From Methylobacterium iners (GTDB lineage: Bacteria; Pseudomonadota; Alphaproteobacteria; Rhizobiales; Beijerinckiaceae), in contig NZ_BPQP01000057.1 of assembly GCF_022179305.1 (NCBI RefSeq), positions 1-49,033 on the forward strand: 49,033 nt of DNA. The letters run 5' to 3'. Made by a program: the position numbers and the translations under genes. Positions 26,917 to 34,585 of this stretch are shown here, in pieces. Below the pieces are notes generated by a model, which saw nothing but the letters and a program-made list of their open reading frames with translations, was not told where the DNA came from and did no database searches. Position 1 is the first letter of the stretch; each line of letters opens with the position of its first letter.

Positions 26917-27051
26917 ATGTCTCTCAACCACACACCAGGGTCCCACCCGCGCCGACGCCCGCGCCTGGCCCTGGTTATTGCTGTGTGCCTCCTGCCCATT
27001 CTGATCTGGATCGGCATCTACCTGGCCACTGGCAAGGTGATCTGGTTCTGA
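26917..27051 (+). CDS. 44-residue single-span membrane protein
   Basis: The tiny product has a basic N-terminus (HPRRRPR), a single hydrophobic helix (about 17-38, LALVIAVCLLPILIWIGIY) and a short tail, a standard layout for small inner-membrane proteins. No ribosome-binding site stands out. It converges with the membrane protein at 27067, with 15 bp between stops. Confidence 0.45.
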   Translation: MSLNHTPGSHPRRRPRLALVIAVCLLPILIWIGIYLATGKVIWF

Positions 27052-27066
27052 CCCTCGAGGGCGCCG

Positions 27067-27297
27067 CTAGTGCTTCTCGCCTGCCTGGCTGAGGTACTGC
27101 CCTAGGAGAAAACCACCTTGCAGCGCCGCCAAGTGCGCCAGCAGGATCAGGAACTCCAGCCAGCCGAACGCCGAAGGAATGAGGTGGAGCGCCACGTATG
27201 CAGCTGTGAGGCACCCCGACGTGAATAGGATCATCCAGAGGCCAAAGCGCCAGCCCAGTGCGATCCCAGCGGCAAACAGCAGCGCGGATGTGATCAT
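27067..27297 (-). CDS. Small integral membrane protein
   Basis: The product is 76 residues, almost entirely hydrophobic, with three helices (about 2-18, 20-40, 44-66) and a short charged end (SQAGEKH). No catalytic motif or family is recognised; comparable small proteins are common in Methylobacterium. Confidence 0.6.
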   Translation of the reverse strand: MITSALLFAAGIALGWRFGLWMILFTSGCLTAAYVALHLIPSAFGWLEFLILLAHLAALQGGFLLGQYLSQAGEKH

Positions 27298-27466
27298 CCT
27301 GTCTGATCACCCTGATGGCGTTTTCACCCTCTTAACGTAGGGACGTTGCGCGTTTGACGATGCCAAGACAGGTCATCCGCGACAACATGGAACTTTTACG
27401 TCAGCGCTGCGGCACTCACGCTTGAACCCTGGACACATTCTGCCAACGCACCGGCTGCAGGAACAC

Positions 27467-27730
27467 TCATCCCCTCACCGGCCGGGCGAGCAGGATCGCC
27501 TTGCGTACGACAGCCCGCTTGAGCCCTTCACTGGCTTCAGGATCGTTGATCAGCTTCTTTGCCGACGGCTGCGCGCGTACCGCCCACATGAGGTTGATGC
27601 TGTATCCACCCGCGAAGACGAACGTCGTTGCCTTCGAATCCTCCATGTAGGCGTCGACGGCAGCAGCCACTTCCGCCTCAAGGATGAGCCTCGCCTTGTA
27701 GAGTTCGCCGATGGTCTGTGGGCCTGCCAT
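27467..27730 (-). CDS. Small conserved hypothetical protein, intact member of a local family
   Basis: This 87-residue soluble helical protein has the segments TIGELYKARLILEAEVAAAV and FVFAGGYSINLMWAVRAQ, and ends RKAILLARPVRG. The function is unknown. Remnants of the same gene occur elsewhere: the 5' end at 25995-26083 (MVGPLTNGE) and the 3' end at about 17341-17370 (RTAILLARPV). Its upstream DNA carries an element (27770-27798) shared with another small gene. Confidence 0.6.
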   Translation of the reverse strand: MAGPQTIGELYKARLILEAEVAAAVDAYMEDSKATTFVFAGGYSINLMWAVRAQPSAKKLINDPEASEGLKRAVVRKAILLARPVRG

Positions 27731-27769
27731 GCTCGGGAGGTGGACAGCGTAGGCTGCGCGGGCAAGCAG

Positions 27770-27798
27770 CCCCGCCGCCCGATCTGATTACGGGCTGG
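27770..27798 (-). promoter_or_regulatory. Element shared upstream of two small genes (copy 1)
   Basis: This 29-bp sequence, CCCCGCCGCC-C-GATCTGA then TTACGGGCTGG, recurs with few changes at 30183-30210. Each copy lies 40-45 bp upstream of a minus-strand small gene (27467-27730; 29916-30140) whose products are unrelated. Conservation in the leader rather than in the genes suggests a promoter, operator or riboregulatory element. Confidence 0.45.
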
Positions 27799-27803
27799 CG
27801 ACG

Positions 27804-27980
27804 CTAATCGGCGCCGAACATGTAGATAAGGAGGCGCAAGGCCGCCCACCCCAGGAACACCGTCCAGGCAAGCGCGAGTCCTCCAGCGAGGATCAATCCG
27901 ATGAGGGTGACGAGAGTGCGTTTACGCGAAGGAACGCCACCAGATTGTTCTGGTGACGGGGTAGCGCGTTCTGACGACAT
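27804..27980 (-). CDS. 58-residue single-span membrane protein
   Basis: A polar N-terminus of about 21 residues (PSPEQSGG...SRKR) is followed by one long hydrophobic stretch (about 22-54, TLVTLIGLILAGGLALAWTV and onward) ending FGAD. No family is known. The ribosome-binding site is weak; the membrane pattern is the main support. Confidence 0.5.
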   Translation of the reverse strand: MSSERATPSPEQSGGVPSRKRTLVTLIGLILAGGLALAWTVFLGWAALRLLIYMFGAD

Positions 27981-28433
27981 CGCGCTGCACCGCTGACCGC
28001 AATCTCGCTGAAAGGCCTGGGAGCACAGGACCGTTCCGACGCCGGGCTATCAGTCTGCAAGTAGACAGTCGGAGCACGTCCAACGGGTGCGAGCGTCCGA
28101 CCAATGGCCGGCAACGTTATCGATGCGCTCTGAGCTTGTCTCAAACACATTAGGTAAGCCGGAGGCTGACCATGACCGTCGGTCCCGCCGAGACCTGCCG
28201 GGCAGCGCTTTTCTTTGCGTCGCTCGCTGGGCATCATCACTTGGTCCGGAAGCTTCCTTCCTGTTGCGCCCCAAATAGGCCCTGCTGTCTGCTCGCCCGA
28301 GCTACGGCAGCAGGGCCACCCATCGTTCAGCTCGCCCGATTCATGCCGCGGCGAGCGTCCTGCGCTGCCACAAACCTCAACAGGTTGAACTTACGCTTGT
28401 GGGCTGGATTGTACGGGCAACAGGATGGTTGCC
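27981..28433. other. Intergenic region with a strong hairpin
   Basis: No gene is supported. A frame starting at 28172 has a GGAGG site but encodes a low-complexity, Cys/His-rich product without protein character. A perfect 10-bp stem GGCCCTGCTG / CAGCAGGGCC (28278-28287, 28308-28317) has a 20-nt loop and may be part of an untranslated RNA or a leader for the gene at 28434. Confidence 0.4.
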
Positions 28434-28787
28434 ATGTACAAAGTCGCTTGTGTTGGATTGGTTTTTACTTGTGTTGGTTTTGCCGCTATCGCCCAATCGG
28501 CAGCCGGTTTGGCGCTTGACAAGCTTGGCGCCTTGCCAAAGCCGAAGGGGCAGACCGATCTCGACACAACGCGGATCGTCTCGGTCGAGCGAGCGATGGT
28601 AGCCTCGACGGAGGAGCGGACAAGCGGGCTGTGGCAATCCTGGCGTGTTGCCGTGTGCCAGGGCTGCGGCATAGCAGATCAGCGGACGGTCGCCGAGATC
28701 AACCTGGCCACAGCCGCTTATGCGCGTCCGGGCGACACGGAGTTGCTGAGCCGTCCACGGGCACCTCAATCCTCTGAGGTCCGTTAA
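28434..28787 (+). CDS. Small secreted protein, unknown
   Basis: The product is 117 residues. The ATG at 28434 (eight bases after AGGA) gives a signal peptide (MYKVACVGLVFTCVGFAAIA, about residues 1-22, cleavage near AQSA). The mature region is helical, with one Cys pair in VCQGCG. No family is recognised. Confidence 0.55.
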   Translation: MYKVACVGLVFTCVGFAAIAQSAAGLALDKLGALPKPKGQTDLDTTRIVSVERAMVASTEERTSGLWQSWRVAVCQGCGIADQRTVAEINLATAAYARPGDTELLSRPRAPQSSEVR

Positions 28788-29317
28788 CCACTTGAGAGCC
28801 AAGATCGAAGCGCGCCACGCATGCTCGTGAGCGAACTCCTCGCATCACGGCTCGAGCCGACCACGTCGAGCCCCTGATCTGCGCGCTCCACCCTCAGCCC
28901 GCCCGGCTCGTGCCGCGGCGGGCTTTCTCGTTTCAGCCGCCGCTGGTGTCCGAACCGCTGTTCACGGCCTAGCAGTTGTGACACCCGAGATTGCTTACCG
29001 GACCAGTTAGAGGCCCGCAAAGGGGAGCGCAGCCGAGTAGATCGGCTGGCCATCCTCAGCCGGCACCAGCACCGTGTATGGCATCATGCCAGCGCAGGAC
29101 GGAGATGAAGTAGTAAATCACGCACAGTCAATGCGCGCTAACAAGCGTCGCTGGCGGACAATTACATAAGTTATTCGGCATGCGACCATGTGTTGATCAA
29201 ATATGATGCACATAGGAGATTTAGGATCATCCTTAAATTCATACAAAATTAAGAGCGCGAATGTGAATTAATCCGTGCCCGAGAGATGGCAACTGAGCTA
29301 CCATCCGGAGAAGCACA
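28788..29317. other. Intergenic region: terminator then AT-rich PilZ leader
   Basis: No gene is supported. It holds the hairpin at 28896-28930 and, from about 29100, an AT-rich stretch that probably contains the promoter of the PilZ gene at 29318. No confident -35/-10 pair is seen. Confidence 0.4.
28896..28930 (+). terminator. Intrinsic terminator
   Basis: The stem AGCCCGCC / GGCGGGCT (28896-28903, 28917-28924) has an extra inner CGGC/GCCG pairing and is followed by TTCTCGTTT. The 3' flank GGGCTTTCTCGTTTCAG recurs exactly at 30786-30802 after another stem. It could end the 28434 transcript, although it lies 110 bp beyond the stop. Confidence 0.6.
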
Positions 29318-29755
29318 ATGCTCGAAAACCGTAGAGTGCAAAGGCAACCGTGTGAGTTGTCGGCTCGGATCTACGTGCCACGACGCAGTAACCCAGTCCG
29401 ATGCACAGTAACGGATATCTCTACCCTCGGCGCCTTCTTGCGCACCGATGAGAAGGCTAGCCTGCCCCACAATTTTGATCTGGTCATTGGCTCAGGGACA
29501 ACGGCGCGAGCCTGCCGGACAGCACGCCGCGACGTTCGTGGGATCGGGGTCGAGTTTCTCCATCCCGTTCGTCACGAGATCGAAGACATCCTCATCGAGC
29601 ACGCCTTCAAGGAGGAATTGGTGTTTGAAGCTCTTTGCCCTCCAGCCAACGGTGAAGGCCCCGTTGCAGCCCGACTAAGACGATCGGTCGACGCCATCAT
29701 GGGATTGATGGAGCGACGCGAGGCCAGGGATTGGCACCATGGCGGCATAGCCTAG
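29318..29755 (+). CDS. PilZ-domain protein
   Basis: The product is 145 residues, with GGAG eight bases before the ATG. The N-terminal half is a PilZ domain: RRVQRQPCEL at residues 5-14 and the second motif D.STLGAFL, then A.RDVRGIGVEF. The helical C-terminal extension (about 100-145) is charged, ending in HHGG. c-di-GMP binding is plausible: RxxxR can be read as RRVQR, but the second motif has D.S.LG instead of D.S..G. Confidence 0.8.
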   Translation: MLENRRVQRQPCELSARIYVPRRSNPVRCTVTDISTLGAFLRTDEKASLPHNFDLVIGSGTTARACRTARRDVRGIGVEFLHPVRHEIEDILIEHAFKEELVFEALCPPANGEGPVAARLRRSVDAIMGLMERREARDWHHGGIA

Positions 29756-29779
29756 GCAGGTTCAGAGGCTGCCTAAACT

Positions 29780-29820
29780 CGACGTTCCGCCTTGGCAGAC
29801 GCTCCGAAGGCAGAACGTCG
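29780..29820. repeat. Inverted repeat after the PilZ gene
   Basis: CGACGTTCCGCCTT (29780-29793) and AAGGCAGAACGTCG (29807-29820) pair at 13 of 14 positions. The sequence belongs to the same degraded GACGTTC-type repeats found at the left end of the window. It may act as a transcript-end hairpin, but no T-tract follows. Confidence 0.5.
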
Positions 29821-29915
29821 AAGCAGTACCGATTGCGGCAGGACCCAGTGCTCACCGACCCGGGATTGGACGCCTCTCGGATTGCCGACCAACGTAGGCG
29901 CGCGGCACCACCTGA

Positions 29916-30140
29916 TCACTCCGTCGCATCTGCGCTCGTCATGATCGTCAGGCCGTTGTGATCCGTCACGGCAAAGAGCACCGTCGCGGGATCGCGATCC
30001 AGGCTTGCGATATGCGCCGCCGCTGCCTCCTTCGCATCCGCGACTGTGTCGAACATATCCGGCAGCAGGTACATCGGTATCCCGGCATCCTTATCGGAGG
30101 AGGGGGGATCGGCCAACGTGATCTCAACCGAGTAGGGCAT
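29916..30140 (-). CDS. Small hypothetical protein
   Basis: The product is 74 residues from the ATG at 30140. The pattern PYSVEITLADPP then FDTVADAKEAAAAHIA and VLFAVTDHNGLTIM suggests a compact beta-alpha-beta fold, similar to other short proteins of the genus. The function is unknown. Its upstream DNA shares the 30183-30210 element with the gene at 27467. Confidence 0.55.
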   Translation of the reverse strand: MPYSVEITLADPPSSDKDAGIPMYLLPDMFDTVADAKEAAAAHIASLDRDPATVLFAVTDHNGLTIMTSADATE

Positions 30141-30182
30141 GCGACCACCATGTCGTTCAGGCTTGCTCGAACAGCCAAGCGG

Positions 30183-30210
30183 CCCCGCCGCCTGATCTGA
30201 CACGGGCTGG
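30183..30210 (-). promoter_or_regulatory. Element shared upstream of two small genes (copy 2)
   Basis: This near-copy of 27770-27798 lies 42 bp upstream of the ATG at 30140. Similarity extends a few bases to the left (GCCAAGCGG against GCAAGCAG) and then fades. Confidence 0.45.
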
Positions 30211-30357
30211 TGAAGCTTTACACCTACTTTGACGAGAGCCGATGCCGTGCGTGCACTAACGGGCCGCGTCGAGTGAACGAAGGCGATCCCGGTTGCGTTT
30301 GAAGCTGGGCAGGATCCCACTCGTTACGCGCTCCGCCATTCCAACCCCTGGACCTTC

Positions 30358-30732
30358 ATGCTGATCAATGGATTGTTGGCGGGCGGCATTGCACTTTTGC
30401 TGGTAAGTGGGTGCGCACGGCTCACCAATGCCCCCGCTGAGTACAGCGCCTTGCATCCAAGAGACCTGCCTAGTCGGAGCCTAGCTGAGATCGATGAGCA
30501 GATGCCTCAAACGACGAGGAGGCAGTCTCCGAAGTATCGCACTTCAAACCGGCAGGGCTCCTCGTACGTAGAGCCCTTCGCGGTCCTGGAGGCGTCCATT
30601 GCGGCCCGTCGCAATTGGAAGACGCAAAACATAGCCAACCTCGAAAACGAGCGGTCTCTGCTTGCCAGCAGCAGGGCTACAAAAGAGCAGGTCACCGGCT
30701 CGGTTGATAATACGGCGTCCCCACGTCAGTAG
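30358..30732 (+). CDS. Small lipoprotein, unknown
   Basis: The product is 124 residues. A classical lipoprotein signal (hydrophobic LLAGGIALLLV, lipobox VSGC with Cys at residue 19) anchors it to the envelope. The mature part is polar, basic and Gln/Ser-rich, probably largely unfolded or helical. No family is recognised. Confidence 0.65.
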   Translation: MLINGLLAGGIALLLVSGCARLTNAPAEYSALHPRDLPSRSLAEIDEQMPQTTRRQSPKYRTSNRQGSSYVEPFAVLEASIAARRNWKTQNIANLENERSLLASSRATKEQVTGSVDNTASPRQ

Positions 30733-30759
30733 CCTCGTGACTTTCATTTGCGCTTGCAT

Positions 30760-30802
30760 CAGCCCAGCCGCCTCGCTGGCGTGCCGGGCTTTCTCGTTTC
30801 AG
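30760..30802 (+). terminator. Terminator-like hairpin
   Basis: AGCCC / GGGCT arms enclose an imperfect GCC-rich inner stem and are followed by TTTCTCGTTTCAG, identical to the flank of the hairpin at 28896-28930. It probably ends the lipoprotein transcript. Confidence 0.5.
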
Positions 30803-30955
30803 CTCCTCCAAGCCATTCCGCGGTCCCATGACGCCGATGTCAGGCGAGGACAGGCGGTGCCGAAAAGCCTGGACCGACAGCAGTAGGGTCACTGCCTCTG
30901 ACGCGATGAGCCCAAGCAGCGCTTAGGACGAGGGGAGCCAGTTAGGACGGGAACC

Positions 30956-31087
30956 ATGATGGCAAAACCGAGCGCGGCGCTGACCAATGCTACCTTGGTG
31001 ATCGAGAGAAAGCTGGCCAAGGCGCAGGATCAGGTCCCACACGGCTACATCCGGGCGGCGCTCGCCTCCAACGGCGAGGCTCGCTGA
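30956..31087 (+). CDS. 43-residue hypothetical protein
   Basis: The ATG follows a GGACGGGA site. The product is basic and helical (ATLVIERKLAKAQDQVPHGY). Its TGA overlaps the next ATG (TGATG), so the two genes are probably coupled. Confidence 0.5.
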   Translation: MMAKPSAALTNATLVIERKLAKAQDQVPHGYIRAALASNGEAR

Positions 31088-31353
31088 TGGAGCGGCTGTG
31101 CGACCTGCGCTCGCGTAAGCTCGTCATCACCTGCTCTGTCTGCAAGCGGCGCGGTGAGTACAACATGGACCGGCTGCGCCGCCGCTTCGGAGAGCACGCC
31201 GACATCATGAACGTGTACCTAGCGCTGACCCAAACCTGCCGCTGGCAGCGCGAGCCCGGCCGCCGGACGCCGAACGTTTACGGCATCGGATGCCACGCCA
31301 AGTTCGACCTGCCGGCTGACACAGGTCGTGGTTCGCTGCCGTCGCGGACGTGA
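31087..31353 (+). CDS. Small zinc-ribbon-like hypothetical protein
   Basis: The product is 88 residues. CSVCKRRGEYNMDRLRRRFG, then a Cys in LTQTC and another in GIGCHAKF, suggests a four-Cys zinc site of the kind found in small phage and alphaproteobacterial proteins. The start codon overlaps the preceding stop. The role is unknown. Confidence 0.65.
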   Translation: MERLCDLRSRKLVITCSVCKRRGEYNMDRLRRRFGEHADIMNVYLALTQTCRWQREPGRRTPNVYGIGCHAKFDLPADTGRGSLPSRT

Positions 31354-31401
31354 GCAACAGGCGGTACCGATCCTGGCGCCGCCCAGCGGCACTGCCGAAT
31401 T

Positions 31402-31770
31402 CTATGCTCCTTCCAACGCCGTGGCCCGACCTTCCGACTGGAAACCCTCACCCCAGTCACGCAGGCTGATGAGCACGGGCTCGAGCGTTCGGCCGAGGTC
31501 CGTCAGCTCGTACTCCACCCTCGGGGGTACCTCCGGGTAGACGATACGGGAGATGATGCCGTCCGCCTCCAACTCGCGCAGTTGCAGCGTGATCATGCGC
31601 GGCGTGGCGTTCGGCGTCAGCCGGCAGAGCGCGTTGAAGCGCAGCCGCCCCTCCAGCAGATGGAACACCAGCACCGGCTTCCAGATGCCGCCGACGACGC
31701 TCATCGTTGCCTCGACGGCACAGCCCGTTCGGCCGGCCCGGCGGCGACCGTTCGCTACGGTATCATTCAT
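31402..31770 (-). CDS. HxlR-family transcriptional regulator
   Basis: This 122-residue winged-helix regulator is typical of the family. It has CAVEATMSVVGGIWKP (about 17-32), then LRFNALCRLTPNATPRMI.QLRELE.DGII.R..Y...P..VEYELT. The N-terminal Cys (residue 17) is the conserved redox- or electrophile-reactive position in several HxlR proteins. It diverges from the alcohol dehydrogenase, which it probably controls from the GTAC-rich site between them. Confidence 0.93.
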   Translation of the reverse strand: MNDTVANGRRRAGRTGCAVEATMSVVGGIWKPVLVFHLLEGRLRFNALCRLTPNATPRMITLQLRELEADGIISRIVYPEVPPRVEYELTDLGRTLEPVLISLRDWGEGFQSEGRATALEGA

Positions 31771-31773
31771 GAT

Positions 31774-31798
31774 AGTACATGTTCATTTTGTACGTACT
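31774..31798. promoter_or_regulatory. Candidate HxlR operator
   Basis: AGTAC (31774-31778) and GTACT (31794-31798) flank a further GTAC; the three GTAC units sit directly upstream of the regulator start (31770) and 62 bp from the dehydrogenase start. Symmetry and position fit the regulator's own site. Confidence 0.5.
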
Positions 31799-31859
31799 CA
31801 CTTTCTCGGAAACTACACGCTAAGTGCGATCCAGCCCACATGGCAAGGAGGATCAACAC

Positions 31860-32861
31860 ATGCGTGCCTACCGTCTCGCCGGCGCCAACGCCCCGCTGCG
31901 CCTCATCGATGCGCCTGAGCCCCAGGCGGGCCCCGGCGAGATCCTCGTCGATCTCAGGGCCGCCACGCTCAACTATCGCGACATCATCGTGCGCGAGGAG
32001 CGCTACGGTGGTGCGCAACGTGGCGATCTCATCCCGTTGTCCGACGGTGCGGGCGTGATCTCCGCCATTGGGGCGGGTGTCACAGACCGACGCGTGGGGG
32101 AGCGCGTCGCAATCGGCTTCATGCCGGCATGGACGGAGGGCCATTTCACCGCAGCCAAGCAGGCCGGGGCACTCGGGGGTGGCTTCGTCGACGGGGTTCT
32201 CGCCGAACGCATTGCGGTGCCGGCAACGGGCGTTGTGCCGATCCCCCAGGGCTGGTCGTTCGAGGAGGCGGCAGCCTACCCCTGTGCGGGCGTGACCGCG
32301 TGGCGGTGCCTGTTCGGTGGGCGCGGCGTCAGGCCCGGCGACACGGTCCTCGTTGAGGGAACGGGTGGCGTGTCGACCTTCGCGCTCCAATTCGCCAAGG
32401 CAGCCGGCGCCCGCGTGATCGCTACATCGAGCTCGGACGAGAAACTCGCTCGCGCGCGAGCGCTCGGTGCCGACGAGGTCATCAACTACCGCGCTATCGC
32501 CGAGTGGGGCACGCGTGCGGCCGAGATCGCAGGCGGCGAAGGCGTGGACGTCGTCGTCGAGGTCGGTGGCCCCGCCACGCTCGACCAAGCCCTGACGGCT
32601 GTGCGCCCCGGAGGCGAAGTCGCACTTGTCGGCGTGCTCACCGGGTTTGCTGGGCCGGTCAACACCGGCGCGATTCTGATGAAGGCGATCAGCCTGCGCG
32701 GGGTGTATGTGGGCTCGGTATCGGACCTGAGAGCCTCGATCGCGTCAGGCGTGCGGCCCATCATCGACGAAACCTTCCGCTTCGAGGAGGCAGACGCCGC
32801 CTACGCCCGCATCCGAACCGGCCAACACTCTGGTAAGGTAGCGATACGCGTCGGGGATTGA
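31860..32861 (+). CDS. NAD(P)-dependent alcohol dehydrogenase (MDR family)
   Basis: The product is 333 residues, from an ATG behind AAGGAGG. It is a medium-chain reductase: an N-terminal GroES-like domain, then the Rossmann motif GTGGVS (about residue 167) and the quinone reductase/crotonase-type segments GPATLDQALTAVRPGGE and FRFEEADAAYA. The catalytic zinc ligands of classical ADHs are not all visible, so the zinc dependence is uncertain. It is probably induced through the divergent HxlR regulator. Confidence 0.9.
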   Translation: MRAYRLAGANAPLRLIDAPEPQAGPGEILVDLRAATLNYRDIIVREERYGGAQRGDLIPLSDGAGVISAIGAGVTDRRVGERVAIGFMPAWTEGHFTAAKQAGALGGGFVDGVLAERIAVPATGVVPIPQGWSFEEAAAYPCAGVTAWRCLFGGRGVRPGDTVLVEGTGGVSTFALQFAKAAGARVIATSSSDEKLARARALGADEVINYRAIAEWGTRAAEIAGGEGVDVVVEVGGPATLDQALTAVRPGGEVALVGVLTGFAGPVNTGAILMKAISLRGVYVGSVSDLRASIASGVRPIIDETFRFEEADAAYARIRTGQHSGKVAIRVGD

Positions 32862-32961
32862 TGCATCGGCAGCACCGAACAGAACTCGGCTGCCTCACGC
32901 GGCGTCGTCGCTACTGGGTCAACCCCGATTGGCGACGGCAGGAACTCGCCGAGGACGTGAG

Positions 32962-33615
32962 ATGTGCAACCTCTACAGCCTGAAGACACCTCAGGCCGCG
33001 ATCCGCGAGACCTTCGGCATCGCTCCCGCCGACGATCGCACCGGCAACCTGCCGCTGCTGCCAGGGATCTTCCCCGACCAGATGGCGCCGGTCGTCCGGG
33101 TCGAGGAGGGCAGCCGCGTCTTGGAGATGTTCCGATGGGGCATCCCCGGCCCGAAGGCGTTTGGCGAGCACCCGGTCACCAACGTGCGCAACGTCGCGAG
33201 CCCACATTGGCGGCCATGGCTAAAGCCCGCCTACCGCTGCTTGGTGCCGGTCTCCTCCTTCTCGGAATACGCCGACACCAAGCCGCGAAAAACGCCGGTA
33301 TGGTTCGCTCTGACCGCGGAGCGGCCACTATTTGCCTTCGCCGGCATCTGGCGGCCCTGGACGGGGGTGCGGGGCACCAAGGCCGAGAACCCGGACCGTG
33401 TCGAGGCCGAGCACCGGCTCTATTCGTTCCTGACCACCGAAGCGAACGGAGTAGTCGGGCCGGTGCACCCGAAGGCCATGCCGGTGCTGCTGACCACGCC
33501 CGAGGAGTGGCGGACCTGGCTGGAGGCGCCGACCGAGGAAGCGCTTGCCCTGCAGCGACCGTTGCCCGACGCGATGATGCGAGAGGTTGCGCGCGGCGAG
33601 CGGCGGGACGGGTAG
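32962..33615 (+). CDS. SOS response-associated peptidase (SRAP/YedK-like)
   Basis: The product is 217 residues. Cys2 after Met1 (MCNLYSL) is the residue that forms a thiazolidine crosslink with abasic sites in ssDNA (family knowledge). Supporting residues are visible: Asn in NVRNV (74-78), Glu102 in SSFSEY, and His169 in GPVHPKAMPV. The ATG at 32962 is chosen because cleavage of Met must expose Cys2. The family protects ssDNA with abasic lesions; here it is a single gene. Confidence 0.93.
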   Translation: MCNLYSLKTPQAAIRETFGIAPADDRTGNLPLLPGIFPDQMAPVVRVEEGSRVLEMFRWGIPGPKAFGEHPVTNVRNVASPHWRPWLKPAYRCLVPVSSFSEYADTKPRKTPVWFALTAERPLFAFAGIWRPWTGVRGTKAENPDRVEAEHRLYSFLTTEANGVVGPVHPKAMPVLLTTPEEWRTWLEAPTEEALALQRPLPDAMMREVARGERRDG

Positions 33616-33627
33616 ATTACCACCATC

Positions 33628-33801
33628 CTATCCAAGCGCCGCTCGCCCAGCCGAGATAGGTCCAGAAGACGCCGTGAAGGTGTAGGCCGCGACGACGAAG
33701 AGGTGATCGCCCCAGCCTAGTCGCGGTTTCTCTCGCGGGGCTGGCGGATTGGCCTTGAGCCAAGCCTCAAACTGCTCGGCGGGAGAGGGTTCGTGCGTCA
33801 C
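33628..33801 (-). CDS. Small membrane protein, apparently frameshifted
   Basis: The product is 57 residues from a GTG one base after the HD gene's stop (TGACGTG), so translation is probably coupled. It reads EAWLKANPP..REKPRLGWGDHLFVVAAYTF and then a non-hydrophobic tail. One base earlier or later, the same DNA reads GVFWTYLGWASGAWIGWW and stops at 33617, a sensible membrane helix. This suggests an indel near 33680. Confidence 0.45.
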   Translation of the reverse strand: MTHEPSPAEQFEAWLKANPPAPREKPRLGWGDHLFVVAAYTFTASSGPISAGRAALG

Positions 33802-33802
33802 G

Positions 33803-34297
33803 TCATGGCCCCGTGTAGCCGAGCGCCGCCGCGGCTTCCTTCAGCCGAGCAAACGAAGCGCGGTAGCGGGCCGCTATCGCCTCGCCCGCTGGCAGAGTGC
33901 GATCCGGGCTAAGGTTGTCTTCGTTGTCCGACATCTTGATCAGGATGGCCCCGAGGTTGCCGCTCGCGATGATCTGGTCGATGCGCGTAGCATAGGACAC
34001 CGGCTCGCGCGGCTTGGTCAAAAGAACCACCATTGTCAGCACGTCGTCACCGAACCCGGCCGCACGAAGGTCGACCACCGTGGTTGCGGTGTCCTCCAGG
34101 ATGTCGTGCAAGATCGCCGCTTGCATGATCCGCATCGAATCGATGTCGATGCGGTCGACGGTTGCCGCGTGCCCGGCTCGCGCGACAGCGGCGTTGGCGA
34201 CCCGCTCCAAGTGCCGAAGGTAGGGCTGGCCGCCCTTGTCGATCTGACCGGCATGCGCCTGGATGGCCAAACTGTGGGCGTCGAAGATCGAAGTCAT
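33803..34297 (-). CDS. HD-domain phosphohydrolase (SpoT/MESH1-like)
   Basis: The product is 164 residues. The HD fold has His29 (PYLRHLERVA), the paired HDILEDT at residues 64-70 and a late Asp in KMSDNEDNL. These are the metal ligands and ED motif seen in hydrolases of the RelA/SpoT hydrolase branch, which remove pyrophosphate from (p)ppGpp; it lacks any synthetase domain. Small single-domain forms may also cleave other nucleotides. It lies 9 bp after the zinc-ribbon gene and 1 bp before the small membrane gene. Confidence 0.85.
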   Translation of the reverse strand: MTSIFDAHSLAIQAHAGQIDKGGQPYLRHLERVANAAVARAGHAATVDRIDIDSMRIMQAAILHDILEDTATTVVDLRAAGFGDDVLTMVVLLTKPREPVSYATRIDQIIASGNLGAILIKMSDNEDNLSPDRTLPAGEAIAARYRASFARLKEAAAALGYTGP

Positions 34298-34306
34298 GCC
34301 TGGATC

Positions 34307-34585
34307 TCAGAGCCCTGTCCGGCGCTTCCGGCCCTCGGTCAGGACGACGCGCTCGATGTCTCCCACGGACCGCTTTTCCTCTGCCTTGCAGAAGGGGCAA
34401 TGAACAAGCAGCGGACCGTCGGCGGCAAACTCGAACTCGGAGGTCTCCGGCACCTCGACGCCGAACGCGAAGAACTCTCCGCAAGGATGGCAGTACATGC
34501 CGACGTTGAGCACGCCGAGCTTGCGCTTCAGGGTCGGAAGCGGGCTCCCAGGCGCCGTCATCAAGCGGATACGCTGAACGGCCAT
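34307..34585 (-). CDS. Zinc-ribbon hypothetical protein
   Basis: The product is 92 residues. Two Cys pairs (CHPCGEFF and CPFCKAEE) form a probable zinc ribbon around a core resembling nucleic-acid or protein-binding ribbons. The basic end (RKRRTGL) is notable. The ATG at 34585 begins MAVQRIRLM. First gene of a three-gene unit with the HD hydrolase. Confidence 0.6.
   Translation of the reverse strand: MAVQRIRLMTAPGSPLPTLKRKLGVLNVGMYCHPCGEFFAFGVEVPETSEFEFAADGPLLVHCPFCKAEEKRSVGDIERVVLTEGRKRRTGL

Noticed and set aside
28172-28519. Frame with a GGAGG site encoding a Cys/His-rich product
   Set aside because: Composition is unlike a folded protein and most of the frame overlaps the better-supported gene at 28434.
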